This document shows positions 43,401 to 51,872 of a stretch of 64,000 nucleotides of DNA, in pieces. The first letter of the stretch is position 1. Every line of letters begins with the position of its first letter. The notes under the pieces were generated by a model, which was not told the DNA's origin, ran no database searches, and saw nothing but the letters and a program-made list of their open reading frames with translations. Location of the stretch: NCBI RefSeq assembly GCF_026626705.1, contig NZ_JAPNKC010000001.1, positions 496,001 to 560,000 on the forward strand, read 5' to 3'. The translations under genes were made by a program, and so were the position numbers. Origin of the DNA: Pyxidicoccus sp. MSG2 (GTDB taxonomy: Bacteria; Myxococcota; Myxococcia; Myxococcales; Myxococcaceae).

Positions 43401-43786
43401 CCGTGCGCCGTGGGATAGCGGGCCTGCGGGTCCGCCTGCACGCCGCGTGTGCGCACCCAGGCGCTGAGCCGGTAGAGCTGGCCCACCTGGAGCTTCATCG
43501 CCTCGGACTCGACGGTGGTCTCCGCGCCACCCTGTGGGCTTTCGATGGCCAGGCCCTTCGCGCCCTCCGCCTTCGTCTCGGACGAGGCGGACACCTTGCC
43601 CTGCCCCTTCGACGTCCAGAAGGCGGGCACCGCCGAGGCGCCTCCCGCCATCTCGAAGCCTCCGTTGGGCACGGGGATGGGAGTCGGAGGGGACGCGGGC
43701 GCCGCCAGGGCGGGTGCCGCTTGGAGCGTGCCCACGGAGAGCAGGAGCGCGCCGAGGAGCTTCGACGTCATGCGGTGGTCGGTCAT
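40466..43786 (-). CDS. Large exported C45-like Ntn hydrolase with M1-like C-terminal region
   Basis: Exported protein of 1106 residues. The start at 43786 leads into a signal peptide (TSKLLGALLLSVGTLQAAPALA). A carbohydrate-binding-like beta domain spans about 40-195 (PNGGFEMAGG, TAWFDDVRLEK). Next is a segment typical of the C45 acyl-CoA:6-aminopenicillanate acyltransferase-like/phospholipase B-like group: YERGQQLGELTG, then GDHCSSF with Cys352 as the expected nucleophile exposed by self-cleavage. A helical region from about 630-810 resembles the C-terminal part of M1 aminopeptidases but has no HExxH. The true substrate is unknown; amide or acyl hydrolysis is expected. Confidence 0.65.
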   Translation of the reverse strand: MTDHRMTSKLLGALLLSVGTLQAAPALAAPASPPTPIPVPNGGFEMAGGASAVPAFWTSKGQGKVSASSETKAEGAKGLAIESPQGGAETTVESEAMKLQVGQLYRLSAWVRTRGVQADPQARYPTAHGACVSMKSFPFTNCTPAPATEGGTRVSALFFATQSSDRVQLHLGRNGKATGTAWFDDVRLEKVDDITAYVPMESVRWAGKGFRYDEGGWIYVHIEGEPYERGQQLGELTGAEIVSYIEKLGIQKDKTDAVKGWNHARLLADALFLRKYDAEYLEEMKGIADGANKAGAKFKDRELDLVDIVTLNSAVDAGQLEEANRATATPLSGRTYLKAEDEAERAGKGDHCSSFVATKSATKDGRAIIGQIFMWSGYTGVHWDVMLDVQPTKGHRFVMQTFPGGIHSGSDWYVNAAGIVIGETTVGQTPFDMNGSPQSNRIRKAAQYASSIDDVARILKDGNNGLYSNDWTMADAKTDEGACFLLGTKKTRLWRTGSKGNASDTPGNLKDFIWANNNTRDPEVRKEYVPNPDNAPVDLAFNTWNRDIAFQEYYAKYGNKGFDLDSATRMMASTPINRPHACDGKVTTSEMAEKLMFLAHYGKTTLREKMIGSRFMPDLPGAIPHLSLGYTTFSPIFVADKLKEAHKTWKAPEEPAAPKRDLAKVKDAVGFDKSLLWANTVFPSTDGDNWLSSGTAAYWKLLKDLPEGSDKAFEQQRDALSELNARYLFVTSREQDVVPVTAKTDYGRYGTYLVPRIKGTFALHQLRLLLGNKDFSKAMGAVHARYANKDITTADFKRTVLEATNKDVGAFVAQWLDRTGLPQPRIRATAAQVKDGYETTLKVEQPGSRPWHFVTLVEVKTAKGSTLERVEVKSANETFTFRTAEAPVRVVFNASNDIPVPRERFQVMGNQTDAFDKLLLVHGTARQTESMRTLALGYRDVLADLFTEVLPPVKPDGEVSDKELAERDLVLFGGAEDNAVLARLAEEKKLPVELGRRYFRWQGKTYGSPDDGLALALPNPWNPKRAMYLYVANSGLQLWQMTHAWQRNLQGWARFSGTDVSAKGFHDVESLSQDVTVTPAQPAPVPVQPPATPPGPPAPKLGMLVR

Positions 43787-43924
43787 GAGGAGGTCCCGCC
43801 GGGCATCGGCGTGGAAGGGCGTAGGGGGCGCATGACACTTCCCCCTCCCCCATGCGTCAACCCAGACCATCCAACCTGGCGCATGACGCGGAGCGGCTTG
43901 GCTTCCTGGCCGCCTGCCAGGGAG

Positions 43925-44872
43925 TCAGCGGAGCACGCGGGCACTCACGCGGAGTACGCCGCGCGCCGCCCGGCGGAGCACGTCCACCCGCCTCGCGGGG
44001 ATGGCGGGTGGGTCCACCGGCGCGTCCCAGTCGAAGGTGCGCAGGCGGGACAGGAAGCCCTGTCGCACACAGCCCTCCAGGCTGAAGACATGAAGGTCGT
44101 GCGTCCACCGCACCGCGAGCCGCAAATCCCGGGACAGCTCGGCCCAGTCCAGCGGCTTCGAGAGGTGAGCGCCCGGCAGCTCCACCCCGCCCCCGGTGAT
44201 GCCCACCGCGATGGAGGGCGCGCCCGGGCCGTAGCTCCACAGCATGGCCGCGCCGTGCGGACGCACGAAGCTGGTGTAGAGCATCAGCACCTCCCGGTCC
44301 GAGGGCAGGTCCAGCACGCCCGACACGCGCTGCAGCAGCGTGGAGCGGGACTGCCGCTCGTCCACGATGAAGGGGAACTGGTACGTGTCCACCCGGTGCC
44401 CACCCGCGCGGATGCGCTCCACCAGCGCGGTGTACGCGGCCCGCGCTTCCCGCACGCGCTCGCCCCGCCCCAGCCTGGGGAGCAATTCCGGCAGCCGCCG
44501 CCAACCGCCCTCCAGGACGCGCCGCAGCTCGCGGAGGTCCGGCTCGATGTCCAGGCCCACGCCGTCCCACTCCAGCCCGTGCTCGGCCGTCCACGCGCGG
44601 AAGGCGTCGTAGCGCGCCGTGGCCCGCGCGACATTTCCCGCGTGGAACCAGTAGCCCTGGTCCTCCGGCAGCAGCAGCCACGCCGTGACGGGGATGCCCT
44701 CGCGAGTCAGGCGGCGCACCACCTCCGCGCGCTCGGGGCCCAAATCCAGCAGGCCCAGGCTCACACCGGCGCGCAGCGCCACCAGGTCCTCGAGGACGCC
44801 CGGAGTGGCAACCAGTTCACGCAGCGGGCCGGCTTCCAGCTCACAGAAGAAGGTCAGCAGGCGGGGTTTCAT
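43925..44872 (-). CDS. Hypothetical TIM-barrel-like protein
   Basis: Protein of 315 residues. Alternating short beta-like strands and helices suggest a TIM barrel. The segment EWDGVGLDIEPDLRELR (about residues 100-115) recalls the acidic strand end of GH18-like glycosidases (DGxxxDxE pattern), and TYQFPFIVDE may be another strand end. No family could be named with certainty. The ATG at 44872 was chosen because the conserved-looking chain begins MKPRLLTFFCEL; it lies 33 bases from the divergent VOC gene. No signal peptide is seen. Confidence 0.55.
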   Translation of the reverse strand: MKPRLLTFFCELEAGPLRELVATPGVLEDLVALRAGVSLGLLDLGPERAEVVRRLTREGIPVTAWLLLPEDQGYWFHAGNVARATARYDAFRAWTAEHGLEWDGVGLDIEPDLRELRRVLEGGWRRLPELLPRLGRGERVREARAAYTALVERIRAGGHRVDTYQFPFIVDERQSRSTLLQRVSGVLDLPSDREVLMLYTSFVRPHGAAMLWSYGPGAPSIAVGITGGGVELPGAHLSKPLDWAELSRDLRLAVRWTHDLHVFSLEGCVRQGFLSRLRTFDWDAPVDPPAIPARRVDVLRRAARGVLRVSARVLR

Positions 44873-44905
44873 GGCAGCTTCGCCATACCACCGAGGAGCA
44901 ACCGC

Positions 44906-45328
44906 ATGATGGAATTCCACACGGGCCGCCTGTTCGACCACGTCCACTTCCGCGTGAAGGACTTCGAGGCGAGCAAGCGCTTCTACCGCGCGGTGATGGC
45001 CGTGCTCGGCATCCCCGTTTCCGACGACAACGAGCGCGTCTTCTCTGTCGACGAGCTCTACATCTCCCCCCTGGAGGCGGGCACCCCGCCCTCAGGGCAC
45101 GGCATCCACCTGGCCTTCCAGGCGAAGGACCGCGAGACGGTGCACCGCTTCCACGCGGCGGCGCTCGCGGCGGGCGGCCGCGACCACGGCGCCCCCGGCC
45201 TGCGCCACTACCACGCGAACTACTACGCCGCCTTCGTGCTGGACCCGGACGGCAACAACGTCGAGGCCGTGTTCCAGGGCCCGACGCGTCGCTCCGCGGA
45301 CTCCGTGCTCATTTCCCCCGCTGACTGA
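44906..45328 (+). CDS. VOC-family (glyoxalase/dioxygenase fold) protein
   Basis: Protein of 140 residues with the vicinal-oxygen-chelate fold. DHVHFRVKDFEASKRFYRAVMAVLGI opens the first beta-alpha-beta module, GIHLAFQAKDRETVHRFHAAALAAGG the second, and YYAAFVLDPDGNNVEAVFQ closes it. The metal ligands fit His (DHVH), His/Glu positions and Glu in VEAVF. The ribosome site GAGGAG precedes the ATG at 44906. The substrate is unknown; the family includes glyoxalases, dioxygenases and antibiotic-resistance proteins. Confidence 0.88.
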   Translation: MMEFHTGRLFDHVHFRVKDFEASKRFYRAVMAVLGIPVSDDNERVFSVDELYISPLEAGTPPSGHGIHLAFQAKDRETVHRFHAAALAAGGRDHGAPGLRHYHANYYAAFVLDPDGNNVEAVFQGPTRRSADSVLISPAD

Positions 45329-45491
45329 CGGCCCTGTTTCCCGCTGGCACTTCCACCCGTGAAGAGGTCGACGCTTCGGCGCGCCCGGCGTCCAGACCTG
45401 GACGTGTCGGGTGCGCGCTGACGCAGCGGTGACATGCAGTGACTACCCACAGGCCATGGCTGCGTCTCCGCGAGGCATCGAAGTGCTGGTG

Positions 45492-46133
45492 ATGGAAGAG
45501 TCCGTGAAGCCCCGGCTGCGGGGCCTCTCGCACCTGCTCGCGGCAGGGGTGGCGCTCTACGGCTGCATCCGGCTGGCGCTGGCACCGGCGCAGGGGGCCC
45601 AGTACGCCGCCGCCCTGGTGTTCGGTATCAGCCTGGTCCTGATGTTCGGCGTCAGCGGCACGTACCACTGGCCCACCTGGAGCCCCGCCGCCTACGCGCG
45701 CCTGCGGCGGTGCGACCACGCATCCATCTACTTCCTCATCGCGGGCAGCTTCACCCCCATGGCCGCGCTGGAGACCCGGAGCGGCTGGAGCACGCCGCTG
45801 CTCTTCCTGATGTGGGGCTGCGCGCTCACCGGCGCGACGCTCGCGCTGCTGGGCATCTCCGCGTCACGGGGCCTGCGCTCCGCGCTCTACGTCGCGCTGG
45901 GCCTGCTGGCCGCCCCGGTGGTGGCGCAACTGCCGGCCGTCATCGGCCCGACACGCGTCGCGGGGCTCGTCCTCGGGGGCGTGCTCTATGCGCTGGGCGC
46001 GGTGGTCTACGCGAAGCGCTGGCCGGACCCGAAGCCCACCGTCTTCGGCTACCACGAGGTGTTCCACCTCATGGTCATCGCCGCGGCCGCCGTGCACTAC
46101 GGCGTCCTCACCAGCTTCCTCTGGAGCCGCTGA
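45492..46133 (+). CDS. Haemolysin III / PAQR-family membrane protein
   Basis: Seven-helix membrane protein of about 213 residues. It carries the family motifs SHLLAAG in helix 1, GVSGTYHWPTW after helix 2, RRCDHASIYFLIAGSFTP in helix 3, and GYHEVFHLMVIAAAAVHY in the last helix, which supply the conserved Ser/Asp/His zinc-site residues. The Met at 45492 was preferred because it begins the family-like N-terminus (MEESVKPRLRGLSHLL); starts at 45456 or 45411 are possible. It converges on the RiPP cluster, with eight bases between stops. Confidence 0.85.
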   Translation: MEESVKPRLRGLSHLLAAGVALYGCIRLALAPAQGAQYAAALVFGISLVLMFGVSGTYHWPTWSPAAYARLRRCDHASIYFLIAGSFTPMAALETRSGWSTPLLFLMWGCALTGATLALLGISASRGLRSALYVALGLLAAPVVAQLPAVIGPTRVAGLVLGGVLYALGAVVYAKRWPDPKPTVFGYHEVFHLMVIAAAAVHYGVLTSFLWSR

Positions 46134-46141
46134 GGCGAAGC

Positions 46142-46723
46142 CTACAGCGCGCGCACCATCACCGCGGGCAGGCCCGGCACCTTGAGGTACTCCACGCGCA
46201 CGGAGCGCACGGCCACCTGCGGCCAGCCCGGCTGCGCGAGCGCCGCCAGCACCTCCGTCACCGGATACTGGAAGGACTCGACGTGGGTGGGGCCGGCCAT
46301 GGGCTCCAGGCCCCACGCGAGGGAAATCCGCAGCCGCTCGCAGCGGGCCAAGTCCGCCAGGTACGGAGGCAGCGTCCCGCGCGGGGCCGCCTCCAGGTAG
46401 CGGCAGAAGGCGATGGCCTCCTCGCGGTTGAGCAATTCCGGGAGCGCCTCCTGGAGGAAGTCCCGCAGCACCGGCAGCAGGCCGGGCCGCACCGCGGGGT
46501 CCGCCCACGGCAGGTGCTCGTGCACGCGCGACAGGCGGTGGCCGTCCAACATCCGCCCCGCCCGCTCCACCACGATGGCGTCCGCGCCCGCCAGGGCCTC
46601 GCGCTCGCGCGGCGTCAGCGCGTACGGCGCCATGGCCGCCTGCGCGTCCTGCAACCAGGCCTGGCGGAAGCGCGCGTCCACATGCAGCCGCGCCAGCACC
46701 TCCAGCGTCTCGGGGTAGCCCAT
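46142..46723 (-). CDS. Partner protein of the MNIO (BufC/HvfC-like role)
   Basis: Protein of 193 residues directly after the MNIO gene (13 bases). The first part (LARLHVDARFRQAWLQDAQ, then YALTPREREALAG) looks like the short helical leader-binding or LigA-like repeat often seen in these partners. The remaining chain is helical, ending VRSVRVEYLKVPGLPAVMVRAL. MNIO enzymes of known clusters work with a small partner that binds the precursor leader; the position and size fit that job. Direct sequence match to a named partner family could not be claimed. It is the last gene of the operon. Confidence 0.65.
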   Translation of the reverse strand: MGYPETLEVLARLHVDARFRQAWLQDAQAAMAPYALTPREREALAGADAIVVERAGRMLDGHRLSRVHEHLPWADPAVRPGLLPVLRDFLQEALPELLNREEAIAFCRYLEAAPRGTLPPYLADLARCERLRISLAWGLEPMAGPTHVESFQYPVTEVLAALAQPGWPQVAVRSVRVEYLKVPGLPAVMVRAL

Positions 46724-46736
46724 GATGTCGTCTCTT

Positions 46737-47570
46737 TCAGGCCGCGCTCGCCCCGCAGCGCTTCAGGATGGCGCGCGCGCGAGCGAGCTCCTCCACCAGC
46801 CGCGGGAAGGGCGGAAAGCCGCTGTCCATCTCGAAGTTCACCCCGCGCACCGGGCAGCGCGGCGCCACGTACTCCAACAGCCGCCACACCTCGTCCGGTG
46901 ACACGTTGGAGTGGCTGTCCACGTAGACGCCCTCCATCGTCACCCCACCCGCCAGGTGAATCTGGACCACCCTGTCCAGCGGGAGCCGGTCCACGAAGGC
47001 GTACGGGTCGAACTTGTGATTCACCGCGTTGGCGTGGACGTTGTGCAGGTCCAGCAGCAGGCCGCAGTCCGACTCCTTCACCACGCGCGTGAGGAAGTCC
47101 GCCTCGTCCAGCGTGCTGAGCGGCGTGTCGAACAGCCAGGCGATGTTCTCGATGATGAAGGGCAGGCCCAGCTCCGCCTGGACGCGGCGGATGTTGCGCG
47201 TGCACGTCTCCAGCGCCTCCTCCGTGAAGGGCACCGGCGTGAGCGAGCGCACCGGCAGCTCGCCCGCGCGCGTGAAGCACAGATGGTCCCCGTGCCAGAC
47301 GGAGCGCGTGGTACCGAGGAAGCGCTTCAGGCTTTCGCGGTAGCCCGGGCCGTCCACGCCATCCGAGCCCACGGACAGCTCCAGCCCATGGCCCGCCAGC
47401 GGGAAGCGCTTCGCCAGCACCTCCAGCCGCCGCACCGTGTCCTCCGTCAGCGGGAAGAAGTGCTCGGGCATCACCTCCAGCCAGTCCACACCCGGGTTGC
47501 CCCGGGCCAGGTGCGGCTGGAAGTCCCAGCGGTAGCTGAGCCCCACTCCGAGGAACGGAATCGACGACAC
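46737..47570 (-). CDS. DUF692/MNIO multinuclear iron oxidative enzyme
   Basis: TIM-barrel metalloenzyme of 277 residues. The GTG at 47570 follows GGGAGG by six bases. The family's metal ligands are present in order: GLSYR at the start, DWLEVMPEHFF, HGLELSVG, WHGDHLCF, IIENIAW, LLLDLHNVHANA, QIHLAGG and DSHSNV. Relatives (MbnB, TglH, bufferin and chryseobasin enzymes) use two or three irons and O2 to oxidise cysteine in peptides to oxazolones, thiooxazoles or related groups. The CSC motif of the precursors upstream is the obvious substrate. It is translated between the methyltransferase and the partner gene. Confidence 0.92.
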   Translation of the reverse strand: MSSIPFLGVGLSYRWDFQPHLARGNPGVDWLEVMPEHFFPLTEDTVRRLEVLAKRFPLAGHGLELSVGSDGVDGPGYRESLKRFLGTTRSVWHGDHLCFTRAGELPVRSLTPVPFTEEALETCTRNIRRVQAELGLPFIIENIAWLFDTPLSTLDEADFLTRVVKESDCGLLLDLHNVHANAVNHKFDPYAFVDRLPLDRVVQIHLAGGVTMEGVYVDSHSNVSPDEVWRLLEYVAPRCPVRGVNFEMDSGFPPFPRLVEELARARAILKRCGASAA

Positions 47571-47581
47571 GGCCCGCCTCC

Positions 47582-48427
47582 CTACTTCTTCCTGCGCGCC
47601 ATCACCTGGAAGTGCTGGCCCTGGAGCGCGAAGCCCTCGTGCGCGAGCTTCTCCTGCATGGCGATGATTTCCTCGCGCGCCGCCCAGACGTCGAAGTCCG
47701 GCCCGCGCTCGGCCTGCATCGCCTCCAGCATCTCGAAGTACATGACGGGCTTGCCGAAGATTTCCTCCACGTCCGCGCCCGCGGCCTTCACGCCGTCCTG
47801 CAGTTCCTTGATGGTGAACAGGTGCACGGGCAGGCCATAGGGGCACTTGCCGCGCCCGGTGAGCAGCATCTTCAGCGCCTCGGCCTTCTTGCCGTGCTTC
47901 AGCTCGAACATGAAGTGCTCGTGCCGGTTGTCCACGCCCATGATGACGGGGCCGCCCGGCTTCACCACGCGCACCAGCTCGCTCATCGCCTTGGGGTACT
48001 GGTCCAGGCAGTAGGACACCGGGTCGCCCTCGCTGAAGACGAGGTCGAACTCCGCGTCCTTGAAGGGCAGGTCCGCCACCGTGCCCTCGATGAAGGAGCA
48101 GCGCTCCAGCAGCCCCTTCGATGCGAGGTACTCCTTCGCCTTGACCAGCATGCCCGCGGAGATGTCCAGCACGGTGACCTGGTGGCCGGCCTCCGCGAAG
48201 CGCGCGCTGAACTTTCCGCCGCCGCCGCCCGCGTCCAGCACCCGCCAGGACGTGCCGGCCGGGGGCAGCACCTTCGCCACGGCCGTCCAGGTGAGCTCGT
48301 CGTAGACCACCCAGAACAGCTTGTGCGCCGCCTTGGTGTACTTGCTGTCGTTGTACGTCGAAGACACCTGGTCGTAGCGGCTGGAGATGTCCTGCGGCTG
48401 GGGCTGCGAGGCGTTGGCGGTGCTCAT
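47582..48427 (-). CDS. Class I SAM-dependent methyltransferase
   Basis: Protein of 281 residues starting MSTANASQ at 48427. The SAM-binding motif I is clear (VLDAGGGGGKFSARFAEAG), followed by LDISAGML and GTVADLPFKDAEFDLVFSEGD. The C-terminal part is the substrate lid. It lies 11 bases before the MNIO start and 20 bases after the DUF5916 gene, so it should act on the same product. S-, N- or O-methylation of the modified peptide is likely; which atom is unknown. Confidence 0.88.
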   Translation of the reverse strand: MSTANASQPQPQDISSRYDQVSSTYNDSKYTKAAHKLFWVVYDELTWTAVAKVLPPAGTSWRVLDAGGGGGKFSARFAEAGHQVTVLDISAGMLVKAKEYLASKGLLERCSFIEGTVADLPFKDAEFDLVFSEGDPVSYCLDQYPKAMSELVRVVKPGGPVIMGVDNRHEHFMFELKHGKKAEALKMLLTGRGKCPYGLPVHLFTIKELQDGVKAAGADVEEIFGKPVMYFEMLEAMQAERGPDFDVWAAREEIIAMQEKLAHEGFALQGQHFQVMARRKK

Positions 48428-48447
48428 GACGGGTTCACTCCGGCTCT

Positions 48448-50577
48448 TCAGTACGTGAAGGAGATCTTCGAGAGGATACGGCGCTCCTGCGAGCCGTTGA
48501 AGGGCTGGTCCGAGTAGACCAGGAACAAGTCGCTCCACTCGCGGTAGTGCCAGCCGAAGACGGCGTCCAGCAGCGTGCCCTTCACGTTGCTGTAGTCCGC
48601 CAGCTCGGACACCGCGCCCTGCTGGAACGTCACGCGGGTGTAGAGGTTCGGGTTGAACTGGTAGCGCAGCTGCGCGTAGCCGCTCCACGAGTGGCCGGTG
48701 CCGGAGGTGCCGAACAGCTCGCTGTTCTCCGGCACGTCCTTGCTCTCCGTGTAGAAGCCGCTGAACTTCGCCTGGAGCCGGTGCCCCATCTTCAGGTTGA
48801 TCGCGGCGTTGATGCCACGCGTGGGGCCGCCCAGGAAGTTACCCGTGAAGGCCGTCAGCGTCAGGCTCTGCCAGTCGTTGGGGAAGAGGATGAAGCCGCC
48901 GGTGGCGATGCGGTCCTTGAAGCCCTCGTTGTCGTCGTAGACGTAGTCCGCGTAGAGGGCGAAGTTGTGGTTCAGGTACGGCGTCACGTTGACGCGGTTG
49001 CGCAGGCGGGTGCGCACGTGCTCGTGGTTGCGCCGCCAGAGGCTGTCCCAGGTGAGGTTGATCTGCGGCAGGAAGCGCAGCTTGGGGAACGGCGTCAGGT
49101 ACAGGTGCGTGTTGTAGCCCTGCTTGTCGAGCACCGGCGTGTAGCCCAGCGGGTTGGCGTAGCGCGCGCCGATGTCCTCCAGGTGGATCCAGAACTCGGA
49201 GTTGGTGTCGAAGCGGTGGATGGCGAGCTTGTACGCCTCCGAGTTCTTGTGGCCCGCCACGTCGCTCCAGCTCTTGAGCACCTGGGCCTGGATGAAGAGC
49301 TCCTCCCAGATGTGGATGTTGGCGTCGAGGCCCGCGGTGCGGAACCAGCCGTACTTGTCGCCGTTGCGGCTCACCGCCACCAGGTTGATGGCGGAGCGCT
49401 TGCCGATGTCCTGCTGGAGGCGGAGCACGCCGGAGTTGAGGTTCTCCTTCTCGTTGCTGCCGTCACCCGGGTCGTCGCGGTGCTGCACGTCGAGCAGCGA
49501 GAAGCCCAGGCCGCCCACCTTGCCGGTGAACTGCGCGCCGCCGATCACCTGGTCATGCGGCTTCATGGCGATGCGGCGCGAGGTGAATATCTTGATGGGC
49601 GCCAGGAAGAGGTGCTCGCTCTCCACGAAGAAGGGACGGCGCTCGGGGAGCAGCGGCTCCTCGGTGTCCAGCAGCAGCCGGTCCTGGTCGGCCTCCACGT
49701 CGGAGAAGTCCGGGTTGACGGTCAGCTTCAGGGCCAGGTTCGACGTCGGGTCGATGCGCGCGTCGAAGCCGGCGTTGGGCTTGAACATCTTCCGGTCCGC
49801 GGTGGTCTTCAGCGCGAAGTCCGTGGCCACGTACGGGGTGATGCCCCAACTGCGGCGGCCCTCGATGCCCTTGAGGCCCTCCAGGTGCGGGAAGCGACTC
49901 ACCTTGGCGCTGTTGACGCCGTCCGGCGTCCAGTTGCTCCACTCCTGGGTGCGGGCCTGCTCGCGGTCCAGCATCAGGCCGAACGTCACCTCCTCGCCCT
50001 CCGGGACGTCCGGGAACTGGAAGTTGGCGAAGGGGATGCGGACCTCGGAGTACCACCCGTCCTTGGTGACGGAGCCCATGGTCTCCCACTCGCCCGCCCA
50101 GGACGTGGTGAAGGCCTCGCCGTCCGCGACAATGCGGCCGTCGGTGCGCACACCCAGCGGGTTGGTCCAGAAGTAGTACGCGTTGCGGTGGTCCTTGTAC
50201 GTGTCCAGCATCACCGTGACGTTGTCCTCCTGGTGCAGGAAGGACTCGTTCTGGACGCTGTAGGCGGTGATCTTCGAGGGGTCCTTGTCCAGGCAGTAGA
50301 ACAGCACGTACAGGTTGTGCTTGTCGTAGAGGATGCGGACCTTGGTGTCGTCACGCGCGGGGTTGCCGTAGTCGATGCGCGTGAGGTGCCAGCCGGAGAC
50401 CTCCGGGGCCGTGAGCCACACGGCCTCGTCCGGCTTTCCGTCAATGGTGATGGGCTCGCTGGTGAAGGTGGCCTTGTAATTGTAGTGCTGCTGGTCAGCG
50501 GGCGAATCGGCAAAGGCCAGAGCGGGCAGACACGCGACGAACAGCGCGGCGCCCCAGGCACAGGTAGACGGTTTCAT
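48448..50577 (-). CDS. DUF5916 protein with CBM9-like domain, probably outer-membrane
   Basis: Exported protein of 709 residues. A signal peptide (CAWGAALFVACLPALAFA) precedes a family-9 carbohydrate-binding-like domain at about 35-230 (ITIDGKPDEAVWLTAPEVSGWHLT). The rest belongs to DUF5916 and looks like a membrane beta-barrel, with alternating strands and a C-terminal SQERRILSKISFTY ending in an aromatic residue. The start overlaps the MFS stop by four bases and is preceded by AGGAG. Its role in a RiPP operon is unclear; outer-membrane passage or binding of the product is one possibility. Confidence 0.75.
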   Translation of the reverse strand: MKPSTCAWGAALFVACLPALAFADSPADQQHYNYKATFTSEPITIDGKPDEAVWLTAPEVSGWHLTRIDYGNPARDDTKVRILYDKHNLYVLFYCLDKDPSKITAYSVQNESFLHQEDNVTVMLDTYKDHRNAYYFWTNPLGVRTDGRIVADGEAFTTSWAGEWETMGSVTKDGWYSEVRIPFANFQFPDVPEGEEVTFGLMLDREQARTQEWSNWTPDGVNSAKVSRFPHLEGLKGIEGRRSWGITPYVATDFALKTTADRKMFKPNAGFDARIDPTSNLALKLTVNPDFSDVEADQDRLLLDTEEPLLPERRPFFVESEHLFLAPIKIFTSRRIAMKPHDQVIGGAQFTGKVGGLGFSLLDVQHRDDPGDGSNEKENLNSGVLRLQQDIGKRSAINLVAVSRNGDKYGWFRTAGLDANIHIWEELFIQAQVLKSWSDVAGHKNSEAYKLAIHRFDTNSEFWIHLEDIGARYANPLGYTPVLDKQGYNTHLYLTPFPKLRFLPQINLTWDSLWRRNHEHVRTRLRNRVNVTPYLNHNFALYADYVYDDNEGFKDRIATGGFILFPNDWQSLTLTAFTGNFLGGPTRGINAAINLKMGHRLQAKFSGFYTESKDVPENSELFGTSGTGHSWSGYAQLRYQFNPNLYTRVTFQQGAVSELADYSNVKGTLLDAVFGWHYREWSDLFLVYSDQPFNGSQERRILSKISFTY

Positions 50578-51872
50578 CCGGGCTCCTGGGATGGGGTGAG
50601 GACGGGGGTGTGGGCGACAGCAGCCGGTGCGGAGCGCTCGGGAGCCCAGGCCATGCCGGCCAGGGACAAGAGCAGCGCACCGGAGGACAACAGGAAGGCA
50701 CTGGACAGCCCGGCGTGCCGGGCGACGAAGCCGTAGGTGAGCGGGGCGAGGACCTGCGCGAGCGCCGCGCAGCCGCCGAGCGCTCCCATGAAGCGGCCGC
50801 GCTCCGAGGACGGGGCCACCTCCACCACCACCGCCTGCGCGGAGGGGCGGTGCAGGCCATCCGGCACCGCCAGCAGCGCCCAGGCCACCACCATGACAAT
50901 CAGCCCGTACGGCGCCGGAATCCAGCCGGCGAGGCCGAGCACGGCGCTCATCAGCACCATGCCCGCCAGCCCCGCGAGGATGAGGCCGTTGCGCTTCGGC
51001 AGCGCGTCCGACAGCCGCCCGCCGAAGGGCTGGGCGAAGGCGTAGACGAGCCAGGAGACGGCGACCAGCGGCCCCACGGCCTCGGACGGCGCTCCCAGCT
51101 TCATGGCGTAGAGCGGGATGTAGATGGGGAACAGGTTGAGTGCGAAGGCGAAGAAGAACTGCCAGGCGAACAGGCCCGCCAGCCGCGGCGAGCCGCGCAC
51201 GTAGTCCAGCGGGGCGCGCACGGCGTCCAGCGCCAGCTTCCACTCACCCCCGGAGGCGCGCGCCTTGGACGGCTCGCGCGCGGGCTCCTCCAGCCGCAGG
51301 AGCAGCAGGCTGCTGATGAGGAAGAGCCCGCCGGCCAGGAAGAAGGTGTACTGCGTGGACAGCCAGCGGACGACGAAGGCGGAGGCGCCCAGCGCCAGCA
51401 CGAACATGAGGCTGGTGCTCGCGTCGAGGAGGGCGAAGATGGTGGCGCGCTTCTTCGCCGGCGCGAAGTCCGCCACCAGCGCGCCATTCACCGGCTGCGC
51501 GCTGCGCGCCAGCAGGAGCTTGAGCGACAGCGCGGCGGCCAGCGGCAGCGGGTGCGCGAAGAGCGCCATCACCGGCACCAGCAGCGACGTCACCAGCGAC
51601 AGGCCCACCACGAAGCCCTTGCGGCTGTAGCGGTCCGACAGCGAGCCCATCACCGGCTGCAGGAAGATGGGCACCAGCGAGCCCACCGAGTACACGAGGC
51701 CGATGCCCTGCAGGTCCAGCCCGCGCGACTGGAGGTAGAGCGGCATCACCGGGTTGAGCAGCCCTCCGGCCACCGTCCCCACCAGCCCGGACACGAGCAG
51801 CACCCGCAGGTTGCCCAGTCCGCGCGTCAGCTCGTACATCTCGCGCACCGCGCGAATGCCCCGGGTCAACAT
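50574..51872 (-). CDS. MFS exporter
   Basis: Major facilitator of 432 residues with 12 predicted helices. The ATG at 51872 follows GGAGG. Loop 2/3 motif DRYSRKG is present (MGSLSDRYSRKGFVVGL) and repeated in the second half (GGRLSDALPKRNG). Drug-efflux-type carriers of this sort commonly export RiPPs or give self-resistance. The start overlaps the S16-like gene by seven bases and the stop overlaps the DUF5916 start, which argues for joint expression. Confidence 0.88.
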   Translation of the reverse strand: MLTRGIRAVREMYELTRGLGNLRVLLVSGLVGTVAGGLLNPVMPLYLQSRGLDLQGIGLVYSVGSLVPIFLQPVMGSLSDRYSRKGFVVGLSLVTSLLVPVMALFAHPLPLAAALSLKLLLARSAQPVNGALVADFAPAKKRATIFALLDASTSLMFVLALGASAFVVRWLSTQYTFFLAGGLFLISSLLLLRLEEPAREPSKARASGGEWKLALDAVRAPLDYVRGSPRLAGLFAWQFFFAFALNLFPIYIPLYAMKLGAPSEAVGPLVAVSWLVYAFAQPFGGRLSDALPKRNGLILAGLAGMVLMSAVLGLAGWIPAPYGLIVMVVAWALLAVPDGLHRPSAQAVVVEVAPSSERGRFMGALGGCAALAQVLAPLTYGFVARHAGLSSAFLLSSGALLLSLAGMAWAPERSAPAAVAHTPVLTPSQEPG

